DNA of 62,924 nt from Oscillospiraceae bacterium (GCA_902795045.1 CADBJU010000030.1:1-62924), one strand, 5' to 3'. Positions 32,140 to 42,217 are shown, numbered from the stretch's first letter. The notes: a model not told the origin generated them from the letters alone. Numbers and translations: made by a program.

Positions 32140-33558
32140 TTGGAGGAAAACGAAAAGCTTGCACAGGGCGAGGGCCTTGACTATGAGTCCCTTGTCGAAA
32201 AGCAGACCGATCAGCTGGAGGAGCTGCTGGACCGCCATGACATGAAGGAGCTGCAGCGCCGCATGGAGGAACTCAACGAGTTCGACGTGGCGGAATTTCT
32301 CTCCAGGATCGACGACAACCGCATGCCCATGGTCTTCCGCCTGCTGTCGAAGGAGACCGCGGCGGACGTTTTCGCAAACTTTGAAGCGCCCGAGCAGGAG
32401 CGCATCATCAATTCCATCACCGACTCCGAGCTTGCGGGGATCATGGAAGAGCTGTACGTCGACGACGCGGTGGACATTGTCGGGGAGCTGCCCGCAAATG
32501 TCGTCAAGCGCGTCATGCGCGCCGCCACTCCCCAGACCCGCAACCTCATCAACCAGTATCTGCGCTATCCGGAAAACTCCGCCGGCAGCATCATGACGGC
32601 CGAGTTTGTGGATCTCAAGAAATACATGAGCGTCAAGGAATCCATCGCCCGCATCCGGCGCATCGGCGAGGACAAGGAGACCATCTATGTCTGCTTTGTC
32701 ATCGCGGCCGACCGGCGGCTGGAGGGCATCGTGACGGTGAAGGACCTGCTGCTGGCAAGCGACGACACCATCATCGAAGATCTGATGGAGACCAACGTGG
32801 TCTTCGCCTCCACCACCGAGGACCAGGAGAGCGTGTCGGCGAAATTTGCCGACTACGACCTGATGGCCCTGCCGGTCGTTGACAACGAGCGGCGGCTTGT
32901 GGGCATCGTCACCGTCGACGACGTCATGGACGTCATGGAGCAGGAGGCCACCGAGGACATGGAAAAGCTCGCCGGTATGCTCCCCTCGGACAAGCCCTAT
33001 TCCCGCACGGGCATTGTGGAGATCTGGAAAAACCGCATTCCCTGGCTCATGTTCCTCATGCTCTCGGCCACCTTCACCAGCATGATCCTGACCTCCTTTG
33101 AAGACATGCTCGCCGTGCAGGCGGGGCTGGTCGCCTTCATCCCCATGCTCATGGGCACCGGCGGCAACTCCGGCGCCCAGGCATCCACCGCGGTCATCCG
33201 CGCTCTGTCCCTGGGCGATATCGAGCCGCGCGACGCATTGAGCGTGGTGTGGCGTGAGCTGCGTGTCGCGTTTCTCTGCGGCGTTGCCCTCGCGGCGGTG
33301 AACTTTGTAAAGATGCTCCTGCTCGACGGGATGCTGCTGCACAACGACGCTGTCACGGTCCCCGTGGCGGCCACCGTCAGCATGTCCATCGTGTTCATCG
33401 TCCTCTTCGCAAAAAGCGTGGGCTCGATGCTGCCGATCCTGGCCGAGAAGCTCGGCGTGGACCCCGCCGTCATGGCAAACCCGCTCATCTCCACGGTGAC
33501 GGACGCGGTGTCCCTGCTCATCTATATCTATGTGGCAAAGCTCATTCTTCATATATGA
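32140..33558 (+). CDS. mgtE: magnesium transporter MgtE
   Basis: A 472-residue protein with the standard MgtE order: N-terminal superhelical domain (about 1-130), two CBS domains (about 130-260) and a five-helix membrane domain (about 285-472) carrying GTGGNSGAQAST, the pore motif. It is a Mg2+-gated Mg2+ channel in the cytoplasmic membrane. Start: TTG at 32140 suits the GGGAGG at 32126-32131; a GTG at 32131 overlaps that site and is less likely. The next gene begins 35 nt later. Confidence 0.92.
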   Translation: MEENEKLAQGEGLDYESLVEKQTDQLEELLDRHDMKELQRRMEELNEFDVAEFLSRIDDNRMPMVFRLLSKETAADVFANFEAPEQERIINSITDSELAGIMEELYVDDAVDIVGELPANVVKRVMRAATPQTRNLINQYLRYPENSAGSIMTAEFVDLKKYMSVKESIARIRRIGEDKETIYVCFVIAADRRLEGIVTVKDLLLASDDTIIEDLMETNVVFASTTEDQESVSAKFADYDLMALPVVDNERRLVGIVTVDDVMDVMEQEATEDMEKLAGMLPSDKPYSRTGIVEIWKNRIPWLMFLMLSATFTSMILTSFEDMLAVQAGLVAFIPMLMGTGGNSGAQASTAVIRALSLGDIEPRDALSVVWRELRVAFLCGVALAAVNFVKMLLLDGMLLHNDAVTVPVAATVSMSIVFIVLFAKSVGSMLPILAEKLGVDPAVMANPLISTVTDAVSLLIYIYVAKLILHI

Positions 33559-33592
33559 CTGTGCTTTATTCCCGGAAACGGAGGAGAGAACA

Positions 33593-35464
33593 ATGGACGA
33601 GAGCGTAAATCAGGCACAGGCAGAACGGACGCCCGCCAGCCGCGCTTCGGCTTTTTTTATAAAACATGCCGAACGCGGCGCATACTGTATCCTGCTGATG
33701 TGGTGCATGCTGCCGGTCGCGGCAGGTATTGTGTTCGTTATTCAGGGCGCGCTCGGCAAATATCTCACCAAGGAAGAGATCCTGAGCCGCGGCATGGAGT
33801 TTGGCCATATCAACAACACGATTGCGCTGAAGGCGTACCAGACCATGTTTTTTGTCCTCGGCGCGGTCACGCTGCTTTATATGCTGCTGTGCCTGGCGCT
33901 TTCCCACAGACGTTTTTTCAGCCTCTCATCCGCTAAGGAGCAGCCCTGGTTCTACCTGCTGGCGGCGATGCTGGCGTGGGCGGTGCTCTCCTCGGCGGCG
34001 TCCGACTATCTGTATAACGCCGTCACCGGCACCGGGTACTTCCGCGATGGCCTTGCCAGCTTTTTTGTCTATGGCAGCGTCTTCCTCTGTGCTACCATCG
34101 TGCAGAGAGAGTCCTGGCGCAGGCATATCCTGTGGACATTCGCAGGCGTGATCAGCCTGATGGCGCTGCTCATGATCGTCCAGGAGAAGACACACCCCGC
34201 CTTTCTCGACTATGTCTTCTCCGCGAGCCGGGCCGTGGTGTTTAACCAGTTCAATCACTTCGGCTATATGCTGAGCATGGCCTTTGCCGATATGATCGGC
34301 CTGCTGCTGTTTGACCGTCCGTGCGGAAAGGGACAGCGGGTTTTGTATGTTGCCCTCGCAATGATTTTGGCCTATGCCCTGGCTGTCAACGACACCTTCG
34401 GGGCCATCCTTGCGGCGGCCCTTTCCGTGCCGGTGATGCTGCTGCTCTATGTCTGCTCCGGGAGAAGGATCAACAAACGCGCGGCAGCGCTGGTGCTGGC
34501 GCTTGTGGTGCTGGCGGGGATCTGCTTTTTCGCCTTCGTGCCCGCCGGGGGAAGGCTCCTGAATAACTTCACCGAGCTTGGCCGCGATCTTGCAAAAATC
34601 GCCGCCCGTGCCGAAGACGCGGGCAGCGCCGGCACAGGCCGACTTGAATTATGGCGGGACACCCTGCAGAGGATCTCCGAACGTCCTGTCTTCGGTTACG
34701 GTCCCGAGGGATTCATCGGCAAAAATGCCATTACAGATGAAAAGCGCCCGCACAACGAATATCTGGCGGTCGCGGGCTATCTGGGCATCCCGGCGCTTGT
34801 GCTGTACCTTGCGGCGCTCATTACGCTGATTGTCCGTCAGTGGCGGCGGCTCAAGCGGCTCAAGCCCACGACGCTTGTCGCCGCAGGCATGACGGCGGCC
34901 TATCTGATGTCCGCCTTTGTCGGCAACTCTGTTTTCAATACAGCGCCGTATTTCTGGCTTTTCCTGGGACTGACTGCCGCCGTCTGCGAGGGGGAGACCC
35001 CGCTGCTCTGCCCGACGGAGGAGAGCGCGGAACACGGCGGGAAGGGGACAGGCCTTGTGATACTGCTCGGGCTTGCGCTGTGCGTCCTGCTCGGCATTGC
35101 GGCGGGTCTCAGCCTGAAAAAGGAGCGGGACCTGGAGCTTGAGGATCTGCGCACCATGCGCGACGCCGAGACGGCGGCAAGGGAGGCGATCGATCCCGCC
35201 GCGCTCGGAGAGGAGACCGAATATTACTGGTACGACAAACAGGGAGGGATAATCTATCCCGCCTACCTGGCCCGGACCGCGCCTTGCGGCATGGGAAGCG
35301 CGAACAGCGGAGGGGGACTTCTGGCCTTTTATAAGCAAAACGGCTTTGCTTATCGCTATGACGAGAGCGCGGATTATACCGGCAAGACCATACTTGTTGC
35401 GGTCGCGCCCAATGGCGATGGCGACATGAAGGTCGGGGTGGTCTGGTACGGGCCGGACAACTGA
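33593..35464 (+). CDS. O-antigen ligase/polymerase-like membrane protein
   Basis: A 623-residue protein with about twelve membrane helices and a C-terminal external domain of 120 residues. The Wzy/WaaL-type loop is visible (RPVFGYGPEGF, then RPHNEYLAVAGYLGIPAL). The family joins or polymerises surface glycans. GGAGAG precedes the ATG at 33593. There are no other polysaccharide genes next to it, which is unusual; the closest glycosylation gene in the window is the O-mannosyltransferase at 43.6 kb. Confidence 0.8.
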   Translation: MDESVNQAQAERTPASRASAFFIKHAERGAYCILLMWCMLPVAAGIVFVIQGALGKYLTKEEILSRGMEFGHINNTIALKAYQTMFFVLGAVTLLYMLLCLALSHRRFFSLSSAKEQPWFYLLAAMLAWAVLSSAASDYLYNAVTGTGYFRDGLASFFVYGSVFLCATIVQRESWRRHILWTFAGVISLMALLMIVQEKTHPAFLDYVFSASRAVVFNQFNHFGYMLSMAFADMIGLLLFDRPCGKGQRVLYVALAMILAYALAVNDTFGAILAAALSVPVMLLLYVCSGRRINKRAAALVLALVVLAGICFFAFVPAGGRLLNNFTELGRDLAKIAARAEDAGSAGTGRLELWRDTLQRISERPVFGYGPEGFIGKNAITDEKRPHNEYLAVAGYLGIPALVLYLAALITLIVRQWRRLKRLKPTTLVAAGMTAAYLMSAFVGNSVFNTAPYFWLFLGLTAAVCEGETPLLCPTEESAEHGGKGTGLVILLGLALCVLLGIAAGLSLKKERDLELEDLRTMRDAETAAREAIDPAALGEETEYYWYDKQGGIIYPAYLARTAPCGMGSANSGGGLLAFYKQNGFAYRYDESADYTGKTILVAVAPNGDGDMKVGVVWYGPDN

Positions 35465-35476
35465 AAGGAGAAAACC

Positions 35477-36100
35477 ATGCACATCCCAAGCGGCGCGAGC
35501 CAGACGGTGGAGCTGCTGTCGTTTGAAACGGCCCTGGCCCTCTCCGGGCAGGGGGACAGCTACGACAGGAGCCGCTGGCTGTATGTGCCCGATTTTTACA
35601 CCGAATACCGTTACATACTCGGAACCGTTGGGGCAAACCCGCTCATCTGCATCGGTGTCAACCCCTCCACCGCCGAGCCCGGCAATCTGGACAACACCCT
35701 CAAGTCCGTCCGGCGCATCGCGGACTTCAACGGCTTTGACAGCTTTATCATGTTCAATGTCTATGCCCAGCGAGCGACCCGGCCGGACGACATGGACCGC
35801 GTGCTCAATGAGCGCCTGCACCGGGAGAACATGGCGGCCTTCCGCCATGTCCTGTCCCGGGTGGACGCGGGCTGCCGCCCCACCATCTGGGCGGCCTGGG
35901 GCGCGGTGATCGAAAAGCGGCCCTATCTGCCCGGCTGTGTGCGCGACATGGTTTCGGCAGGGGAGGAGTACGGCGCGCGCTGGGTGTGTGCGGGCAAATG
36001 CTCCAAGGCGGGGCATCCCCATCATCCGCTCTATCTGCGAAAAGATGAGCCGGTGCGGGACTTTGACGTGAACACGTATCTGGATCTGATCGGAGGCTGA
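35477..36100 (+). CDS. DUF1643 protein
   Basis: A 207-residue soluble protein with the DUF1643 pattern: a short beta region (RYILGTVGANPLICIGVNPS), then TAEPGNLDNTLKSVRRIA and FIMFNVYAQRATRP, and a C-terminal HPHHPLYL. The family is of unknown function and occurs in many bacteria and phages. AAGGAG precedes the start, 12 nt after the membrane protein gene, and the Nudix gene begins 3 nt after its stop. Confidence 0.8.
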   Translation: MHIPSGASQTVELLSFETALALSGQGDSYDRSRWLYVPDFYTEYRYILGTVGANPLICIGVNPSTAEPGNLDNTLKSVRRIADFNGFDSFIMFNVYAQRATRPDDMDRVLNERLHRENMAAFRHVLSRVDAGCRPTIWAAWGAVIEKRPYLPGCVRDMVSAGEEYGARWVCAGKCSKAGHPHHPLYLRKDEPVRDFDVNTYLDLIGG

Positions 36101-36103
36101 AGC

Positions 36104-36670
36104 ATGGATATACGCGAGGCGATCCAAAGCTATATCCCCTTTAACGAGCAGGAGGAAGCCGACAAGGCGCTGATCCTCGATTTTCTCTCGAAAAACGACG
36201 ACGCCTTTTACCGCAGCAATCTTGCTGCCCACATGACGGCCTCGGCCTGGGTGGTCAATCCTGCGCGGGACAAGGTGCTGATGGTATATCATAAAATCTA
36301 CGACTCCTGGTCCTGGACCGGCGGCCACGCCGACGGGGATGAGGACCTGGCCCGTGTCGCCCTGCGCGAGGTGAAGGAGGAGACCGGGGTAAAATCTGCC
36401 CGGCTCCTGAGCGGGGACATCTTCTCCCTGGAGTCCCTCACCGTGGACGGCCACGAAAAGCACGGCGCCTATGTGCCGAGCCATCTGCACCTGAACGTCA
36501 CCTATCTGCTGGAAGCGGACGACGGGGACGCGCTCACCGTCTGCGAGGAGGAAAACAGCGGCGTGCGCTGGTTCGGCCTCGAGGAGGCGCTGCTGGCTTC
36601 CTCGGAGCCGTGGTTTGTCGAGCGCATCTACCGCAAGCTCAATGAGAAGCTGCGCGCGCGTTTCGCGTAA
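36104..36670 (+). CDS. Nudix hydrolase
   Basis: A 188-residue protein with a complete Nudix box, GHADGDEDLARVALREVKEE plus TGV, in the form GX5EX7REVXEEXGV. It hydrolyses a nucleoside diphosphate linked to another group; the substrate cannot be told. An N-terminal helical segment of about 45 residues precedes the domain. It is linked to the DUF1643 gene by a 3-nt gap, so the two are probably translated together. Confidence 0.9.
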   Translation: MDIREAIQSYIPFNEQEEADKALILDFLSKNDDAFYRSNLAAHMTASAWVVNPARDKVLMVYHKIYDSWSWTGGHADGDEDLARVALREVKEETGVKSARLLSGDIFSLESLTVDGHEKHGAYVPSHLHLNVTYLLEADDGDALTVCEEENSGVRWFGLEEALLASSEPWFVERIYRKLNEKLRARFA

Positions 36671-36714
36671 TATCTCCTGCCTGCGGCGGTAAACTGTAAG
36701 GGGAGGTGACAGCC

Positions 36715-37116
36715 GTGGAACAACTGAAGAACTGGCTGTATGAGCTGGTTGTGTTTATTGCCCGCGTACATGATGCGGTGGCGGATTATAACCGCACCCT
36801 CTCCTCTCCGCTCACGGACAAGGAGATGCACTTTGTCGTAATCGGCGGGTTCGGCCTGCTGTTTTTCCTGCTGATCCTGCCGCTGTTCATCTTCCTTACT
36901 CGGAAAAACAGAGCGGGCCTTATGGCGTGGCTGCTCACATTTATGACGGTGATGTTTGTCACCTTTGCCATTGAGATCGGACAAAAAATGACCGGCACCG
37001 GCGGCATGGAACTGGCCGACATTGTCTACGGCGCTGTCGGCTTTCTCGCGGCCTCCGCTGTTCTCGGGATCCTGTATCTGGTGTATCTGCTGATCCGATG
37101 GCTGCTTGAAAAATAA
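36715..37116 (+). CDS. small VanZ-like membrane protein
   Basis: A 133-residue protein with three membrane helices (FGLLFFLLILPLFIFL, WLLTFMTVMFVTFAIEI, LAASAVLGILYLVYLLI). EIGQKMTGTGGMELADIVYG resembles the VanZ pattern of E-x-x-Q followed by D-x2-x-N/G, but the match is partial. The GTG start at 36715 lies eight bases after GGGAGG. Function unknown. Confidence 0.55.
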   Translation: MEQLKNWLYELVVFIARVHDAVADYNRTLSSPLTDKEMHFVVIGGFGLLFFLLILPLFIFLTRKNRAGLMAWLLTFMTVMFVTFAIEIGQKMTGTGGMELADIVYGAVGFLAASAVLGILYLVYLLIRWLLEK

Positions 37117-37164
37117 CGCGCCTTTTACCGGATAATGACGGTAATGATCATTGGGCAGAAAGAA

Positions 37165-37193
37165 TTGACAATCTGCCTGTTTCTGATTATATT
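37165..37193 (+). promoter_or_regulatory. promoter of the papain-like protease gene
   Basis: TTGACA (37165-37170), 17-nt spacer, TATATT (37188-37193). The promoter of the next secreted-protein gene (39485-39513) has the same two hexamers and the same spacing. Confidence 0.75.
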
Positions 37194-37233
37194 CAATATA
37201 TCCGTTCGTTTATGAATGTTGGGGGAATCTGTA

Positions 37234-39294
37234 ATGAAAAACACACTGCGCAAGGCATTCACCCTGCTGCTGTGTCTCGGATTCTGCCTGTGCTTTGCCT
37301 CCGCTGCCTGGGCCGCGGAGCTTGAAACGCAGGTCTGGCCCGATGATGTCATAGTCGGCTTTGAAGACGCGGATCCACCGATCGTGATCGACACACCATA
37401 CAAATACGCCCTGATCGAGCTGGAAAAAGAATTTCCCACGCAGCTCACCGTCCACACGGGCGGCACCGTCTTCTTCGAGCGCGGCGACGACAATGCCGTC
37501 CTGATCCGCCGTGTCGAGCCCGCGGTGACAAAGCACATAGATGCCGCTTGGCAATGCCTCGAAAACTACGACGAGGATCAAGATGTCTTCCACTTTGTTC
37601 CCGTGCTGGAAGGAGAGAGCCTCGCGGAAGGCGTCGAGCTGCCGATGATCACGGTCAACGTTCTGGGCCGTATCCAGATCCCGCCGCTGCCCATGATTCC
37701 CGAAGACGCCTTCGGCCATATTCCCGATTTCAGCTATGCCCCTGTTCCCCGCGCCTCGCTCCCCGCAAAATACAACGGATATGAAGAAGGCGTTTTGCCC
37801 CCGGTGCGCAATCAGAACCCATACGGCACCTGCTGGTCCTTTGCGTCCATTGCGGCGGTGGAGGCGGATCTCATTCATGACGGCAATGCAGATACTGACA
37901 TCGACCTGTCCGAGCTGCACCTGGCCTATTTTACCTACCACGACTTTTTTGATGAAAAGGGCTGCAACGAAGGCGACAGTGTTGTCCTCAACGGTGCGGA
38001 TTATCTGAACGCGGGCGGAAGTCCCTTTAACGGCGGCCTGAGCCTGGCAAACACGCTCGGCCCCGTTTCGGAATCCGAAGCCCCCTACAGCTCCGCCGCC
38101 GGGTATGCGCCCTCTGCCGCCGCCGGACGTACCGGCTGCTGTCAGATCACAAACTTTTACACGTATGATCTGAACAACAGGGCTTCCGTCAAGAGCGCCA
38201 TTCTGGAGCATGGCGCGGTCGCAGGCGCTTATTACTCCGACGAGCGGTATTACAGCGCCTCCAACAATTCCTACTATTATTCCGCTGCCTCTTTCGGCAC
38301 CAACCACATCATCGCCATTGTCGGCTGGGATGACAACTTTTCCTCCGGCAGCTTTTCCAGGGGCACACCTGCGGGTGACGGCGCCTGGCTCATCCGCAAC
38401 AGCTGGGGTGTCAACGGCTACAACTACGCCGGGTACTTCTGGATGTCCTATTATGACAAGAGCCTCGCGGCAGCAGTCTTTGGATACGATACGCAGGTAT
38501 CGCGTTACGACCACTGTTATGCCTACGACAATGCGCTCCCTGTGTGGTACTGGACAGTCGGCAACGGCACTGCGATTTCACAGGTATTCAGCGTGGACGC
38601 AGGAGAAGAGATTCAGGCGATCGGCGTATACTGTGAGACGGCCTCCGCCAATCTCAGCTTTACCGTGTCCTGCGGTACCGCCGGCACCGCAGCGGAGCTT
38701 CAGATCGGCGATCCCGGCTATTACCTGGTGCCGCTCTCAAAGCCCCTGTTCGTCCCGGAGGGAGCGGCGGTAACGGTATCCTATGTTATCACCGGCGACG
38801 GCGAGCTGCATATCAACACGGAGGGCCCCGGCGAATACCCGGGCTACGCCGGCGGCAGCTCCGTCAATATCCTGTTCAACGCCTCCCGCGGCAGCGGCAT
38901 GCGTATAAATGGTTATATTCAGGATCAGGACGCGCGCATCAAGCTGTTTACAAACGACATGCCCTTCACCGGCCCCGACCTTGTCCTGCCTGACGATCTG
39001 ACCGCCATCGAGAAGGAGGCTTTCAGCGGCGGCGCGTTCACCTATGTCAGGCTGCCCGATAACGCGGTCTCCATCGGCTCCCGCGCCTTTGCCAACTGCC
39101 CGAACCTCGCCTACATCCATATTCCGCCGCAGGTCACGGGTATCAGCCCGGATGCCTTCGACGGCCTCGAGGATCTGACGATCCTCGGCGTTGAAACCAG
39201 CTATGCGGATACATTTGCGCAGGAGCACGGGATCACCTTCATGGCGATCCTTGACGACGGCTCGACCGACAGCGTGATCGACTCCAACGACTGA
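37234..39294 (+). CDS. secreted C1A (papain-like) cysteine protease with BspA-type C-terminus
   Basis: A 686-residue protein with a signal peptide (KAFTLLLCLGFCLCFASAAW), an N-terminal propeptide-like region to about residue 180, and a papain-fold domain: oxyanion Gln194 and Cys200 (NQNPYGTCWSF), His358 (TNHIIAIVGWDD) and Asn389 (IRNSWG). A beta-rich lectin-like region (about 430-570) and a BspA-like leucine-rich module (EKEAFSGGAFTYVRLPDNAV) end the protein. It probably cuts host, dietary or surface proteins outside the cell. Start 37234 follows GGGGGAA; an earlier ATG at 37216 lacks a site. Confidence 0.88.
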   Translation: MKNTLRKAFTLLLCLGFCLCFASAAWAAELETQVWPDDVIVGFEDADPPIVIDTPYKYALIELEKEFPTQLTVHTGGTVFFERGDDNAVLIRRVEPAVTKHIDAAWQCLENYDEDQDVFHFVPVLEGESLAEGVELPMITVNVLGRIQIPPLPMIPEDAFGHIPDFSYAPVPRASLPAKYNGYEEGVLPPVRNQNPYGTCWSFASIAAVEADLIHDGNADTDIDLSELHLAYFTYHDFFDEKGCNEGDSVVLNGADYLNAGGSPFNGGLSLANTLGPVSESEAPYSSAAGYAPSAAAGRTGCCQITNFYTYDLNNRASVKSAILEHGAVAGAYYSDERYYSASNNSYYYSAASFGTNHIIAIVGWDDNFSSGSFSRGTPAGDGAWLIRNSWGVNGYNYAGYFWMSYYDKSLAAAVFGYDTQVSRYDHCYAYDNALPVWYWTVGNGTAISQVFSVDAGEEIQAIGVYCETASANLSFTVSCGTAGTAAELQIGDPGYYLVPLSKPLFVPEGAAVTVSYVITGDGELHINTEGPGEYPGYAGGSSVNILFNASRGSGMRINGYIQDQDARIKLFTNDMPFTGPDLVLPDDLTAIEKEAFSGGAFTYVRLPDNAVSIGSRAFANCPNLAYIHIPPQVTGISPDAFDGLEDLTILGVETSYADTFAQEHGITFMAILDDGSTDSVIDSND

Positions 39295-39329
39295 TGCCGC
39301 CCGGCACCCGCATTTGATAAATACCGCAT

Positions 39330-39478
39330 GGACTGTCTCAAAGCGTTTATCGTTTTGTCGTCCTGAGAAATAAAGTGATGAAGGATCTTTCTTTTGAAGG
39401 TTTCTGCAGACTTTCAGAGAAAGATCCTTCGCATGCGCTCAGGATGACAGGTGTTTTGAGGCAGCCTCTTTTTTTTCT
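39330..39478. repeat. family B repeat within a terminator-like outer stem
   Basis: Outer arms GGACTGTCTCAAA (39330-39342) and GTTTTGAGGCAGCC followed by eight T residues flank the family B core at 39357-39448. The same outer arms flank the partial copy at 56860-56934, so the composite probably works as a terminator. Confidence 0.75.
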
Positions 39479-39484
39479 GACGCA

Positions 39485-39513
39485 TTGACAAGCAGTCGTT
39501 TTCAGGTTATATT
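39485..39513 (+). promoter_or_regulatory. promoter of the transglutaminase / LRR protein gene
   Basis: TTGACA (39485-39490), 17-nt spacer, TATATT (39508-39513), 50 nt upstream of the start codon. Confidence 0.75.
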
Positions 39514-39562
39514 AAAAATGGAATGATTTACGCATTAATTTTTTCAACCAGGAGGACATGCC

Positions 39563-42217
39563 ATGAAACGTATGCTTCGCGCAGTACTGCCCCTGCTGCT
39601 ATGCCTCAGTCTGTGTCTGATCCTGTTCCCCTGTGCTTTCGCCGAAGGCGGCTCTGACACTTCGGTGCGGTTTTATAACGCAAAGGGGTATGACCTGATC
39701 GGCCTGCATGTTTATCATGCCGACGGCAGCGAACTTACACCCGATGACACCGACGACGGATATCGCTATCTGTTGGCGCCCGGTGAGTACACGTATGCCT
39801 ACCACGACAGCAGGGAAATCTTTAATGATATTGAAGAGACTTCCTTCACTGTCGGCAGCGCTGCCCTGGAGATTCCGGTCACGCTGACAGCCAGCTTTAT
39901 GCAAGACTATTATTCTGTCTGGAACAGCGCGCCCCTTTCCGAGGGTGGTGCTGATGAAGCAACCATTCGAGCTGCTATGCCTACGAGAGAAGAAGTTTTG
40001 GATGGTCTTACCAAGATGCTTCTTGCAAAGGCCGGCGAGGATGAGTCCGGCTTTTCTCTCAGCGACTCTGACGTTTTCGACAGCACTCCCGGTGAGATCA
40101 GCAGTGCTGCCTTACAGGTAAGAAATGCAATGATTAATCGTCAGCCAGAGGTTCAAGTCAGCTTTTCATCTGCTGTCAAGTGGAGCCAAGGTGACATTGA
40201 CAGTGCGTACTATGACACCTTAAGCACTGCAGTGGCACACACAGGCAATCACTGGGAAGGCGATACCATTAAAAAAGTGCTCAGCAGCACAGGCGGTTCC
40301 ATAGGTTGGGCATATGATGGGTCCGTATATAATTATCAGATTACCTTTACGCTGCTTTACAAAACGGACTATACGCAGGAAACAGCAGTCATAAATGCTG
40401 TTTCGGATCTGGTTTCCAGCCTCGGCCTTGAAAACATGAGTGATTATGAAAAAGTTTCGACCATACATGAATGGCTTTACAACAATGTGAACTATGACTG
40501 GGAACATTCTTCAGATCCTACTTATCAGATTCAGTTTACGGATTACGCGGCTCTGATCGGCAGAAAGGCCGTCTGTCAGGGTATTGCCACCGCGTATTAC
40601 AGACTCTGCCTTGCCGCCGGAGTTGACGCCCGCTATGTTTCCAGCCAGGTGCTGAATCACGGCTGGAACATTGTTAATGTAGGTGGGAAATACTATGAGG
40701 TAGACGCCACGTGGGACTCCAATACTCGCGAAAAGAATTATGCAAACCCACTGCCGAATTATCTTCTACGCGGTACAGAATGGTGGGCGATCGGACACAC
40801 AAGTCAAGCCGGGTACAGCACGATCGGCGACGAACTTGATAACAGTTCCTATACGCTTTATGATTCCAATAGTCTGGATTTCATTTTCCTCCAGGCCCAG
40901 TATCCTGTCTTTGAGACTTATGTTGTCTCCGGGTCGGACTTTGATCCTTTAACAGCCGGTGTTGCCGTCAGCGCTGCAAACTTCCCCGACGACGTCTTCC
41001 GTGCTTATGTGTCGACAAACTTTGACACGGACGGCAGCGGCTATCTGAGCGATGACGAGATCGCGGCGGTAGCCGAAATCAATGTACGCGGCAAAAACGA
41101 AGAAGGCGCACAGCTGATTTCCACGCTGAAAGGCATAGAGTTTTTCCCGTCGCTTGCCTACCTCGACTGCGCGGGAAACGCGCTGAAAGAACTCGATGTC
41201 AGTCAGAACACCGCACTGGAGGGGCTTATCTGCGGCATCATGGATAACGACGGCAACGTATTCGGCAATCAGCTTTCAAAGCTGGATGTGAGCAAGAACA
41301 AGTCTCTCGGACTTCTGTTCTGCACCCACAACCAGATTACGGCGCTGGATGTCAGTGAAAATCCCGAACTGTTTGTCCTCTACTGCTACAATAACGGCAT
41401 GACACAGCTGAATATCAGCGGATGCACAAAGCTTATAGAAATCAGCTGCGGAAACAATCAGCTTACAAGCCTTGACGTGAGCAGTAATCTCGCACTGAGA
41501 TGGCTGAATTGCTACTACAACAGCCTTGGAACCCTGACCGTCAGAAACTATCCCGCACTCAGCTTCCTCAACTGTTCCGGAAATCCACTCGGGGCGCTTG
41601 ATGTGAGCGGCTGTCAGAATCTCACGGAGCTGTATTGTCGGGGCTGCGCCTTGAGTTCTCTTAAGTTTGATGGCGATGAAAGTCTGCAGAAAGTTAACTG
41701 TAGCTATAATGAGCTGTCAAGTTTGAGCTTCAATGGTTATTCTGATCTATCATTACTTGGATGTGAAAACAACCAACTTGTCAATTTGAATCTCAACGGG
41801 TGCACGAGTATCAAGCAGCTTTCATGCTATAATAATCCAATGACAATCCTTGACGTCAGTGCATGCCCCATGCTGGTTCATGATCTGTGCACCGGGCAGC
41901 GCGGAACATATGATGACTTTGACTACTATGTGAGCAACTATAATAGCCTTATCATGTTTGACAAAGATGACGAGTTTCATGTCCAAGGACTACTGAATCT
42001 TCCAACCTCATTGAATGCGGTCGAAGAGGAAGCCTTCACCGGCGGCAGCTTTGTCTATGTGAACGTCCCGAGCAGTACTGTTTCCATTGGGCCGCGAGCC
42101 TTTGCTGATTGCCCGAACCTGCGCTATATCTTTATCCACGACGGCCTGGACATCGACCCGAGCGCCTTCGCGGACACGGTAATCACAGTCAACTCTGACA
42201 TGGTTTCGCAATCATAA
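39563..42217 (+). CDS. large secreted transglutaminase-like protein with leucine-rich repeats
   Basis: An 884-residue protein with signal peptide (MKRMLRAVLPLLLCLSLCLI). Order: beta-rich N-terminal domain (about 30-110), a less conserved region, the transglutaminase-like domain with Cys338 (KAVCQGIATAYYRL), His366 (NHGWNIV) and Asp381 (EVDATWD), an EF-hand-like loop (DTDGSGYLSDDEI, about 492-505), some ten internalin-type leucine-rich repeats (TALDVSENPELFVLYC) and a BspA-like end (EEEAFTGGSFVYVNVPSSTV). The EF-hand-like loop may bind calcium. Its role is presumably peptide hydrolysis or crosslinking at the surface. The end module resembles those of the proteins at 8.3 and 37.2 kb. Confidence 0.85.
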   Translation: MKRMLRAVLPLLLCLSLCLILFPCAFAEGGSDTSVRFYNAKGYDLIGLHVYHADGSELTPDDTDDGYRYLLAPGEYTYAYHDSREIFNDIEETSFTVGSAALEIPVTLTASFMQDYYSVWNSAPLSEGGADEATIRAAMPTREEVLDGLTKMLLAKAGEDESGFSLSDSDVFDSTPGEISSAALQVRNAMINRQPEVQVSFSSAVKWSQGDIDSAYYDTLSTAVAHTGNHWEGDTIKKVLSSTGGSIGWAYDGSVYNYQITFTLLYKTDYTQETAVINAVSDLVSSLGLENMSDYEKVSTIHEWLYNNVNYDWEHSSDPTYQIQFTDYAALIGRKAVCQGIATAYYRLCLAAGVDARYVSSQVLNHGWNIVNVGGKYYEVDATWDSNTREKNYANPLPNYLLRGTEWWAIGHTSQAGYSTIGDELDNSSYTLYDSNSLDFIFLQAQYPVFETYVVSGSDFDPLTAGVAVSAANFPDDVFRAYVSTNFDTDGSGYLSDDEIAAVAEINVRGKNEEGAQLISTLKGIEFFPSLAYLDCAGNALKELDVSQNTALEGLICGIMDNDGNVFGNQLSKLDVSKNKSLGLLFCTHNQITALDVSENPELFVLYCYNNGMTQLNISGCTKLIEISCGNNQLTSLDVSSNLALRWLNCYYNSLGTLTVRNYPALSFLNCSGNPLGALDVSGCQNLTELYCRGCALSSLKFDGDESLQKVNCSYNELSSLSFNGYSDLSLLGCENNQLVNLNLNGCTSIKQLSCYNNPMTILDVSACPMLVHDLCTGQRGTYDDFDYYVSNYNSLIMFDKDDEFHVQGLLNLPTSLNAVEEEAFTGGSFVYVNVPSSTVSIGPRAFADCPNLRYIFIHDGLDIDPSAFADTVITVNSDMVSQS

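Noticed and set aside
32047-33552. 501-codon minus-strand frame
   Set aside because: It is the reverse of mgtE; the mgtE product is a full family match.
34649-36490. 613-codon minus-strand frame
   Set aside because: Antisense to three well-supported plus-strand genes (O-antigen-ligase-like, DUF1643, Nudix).
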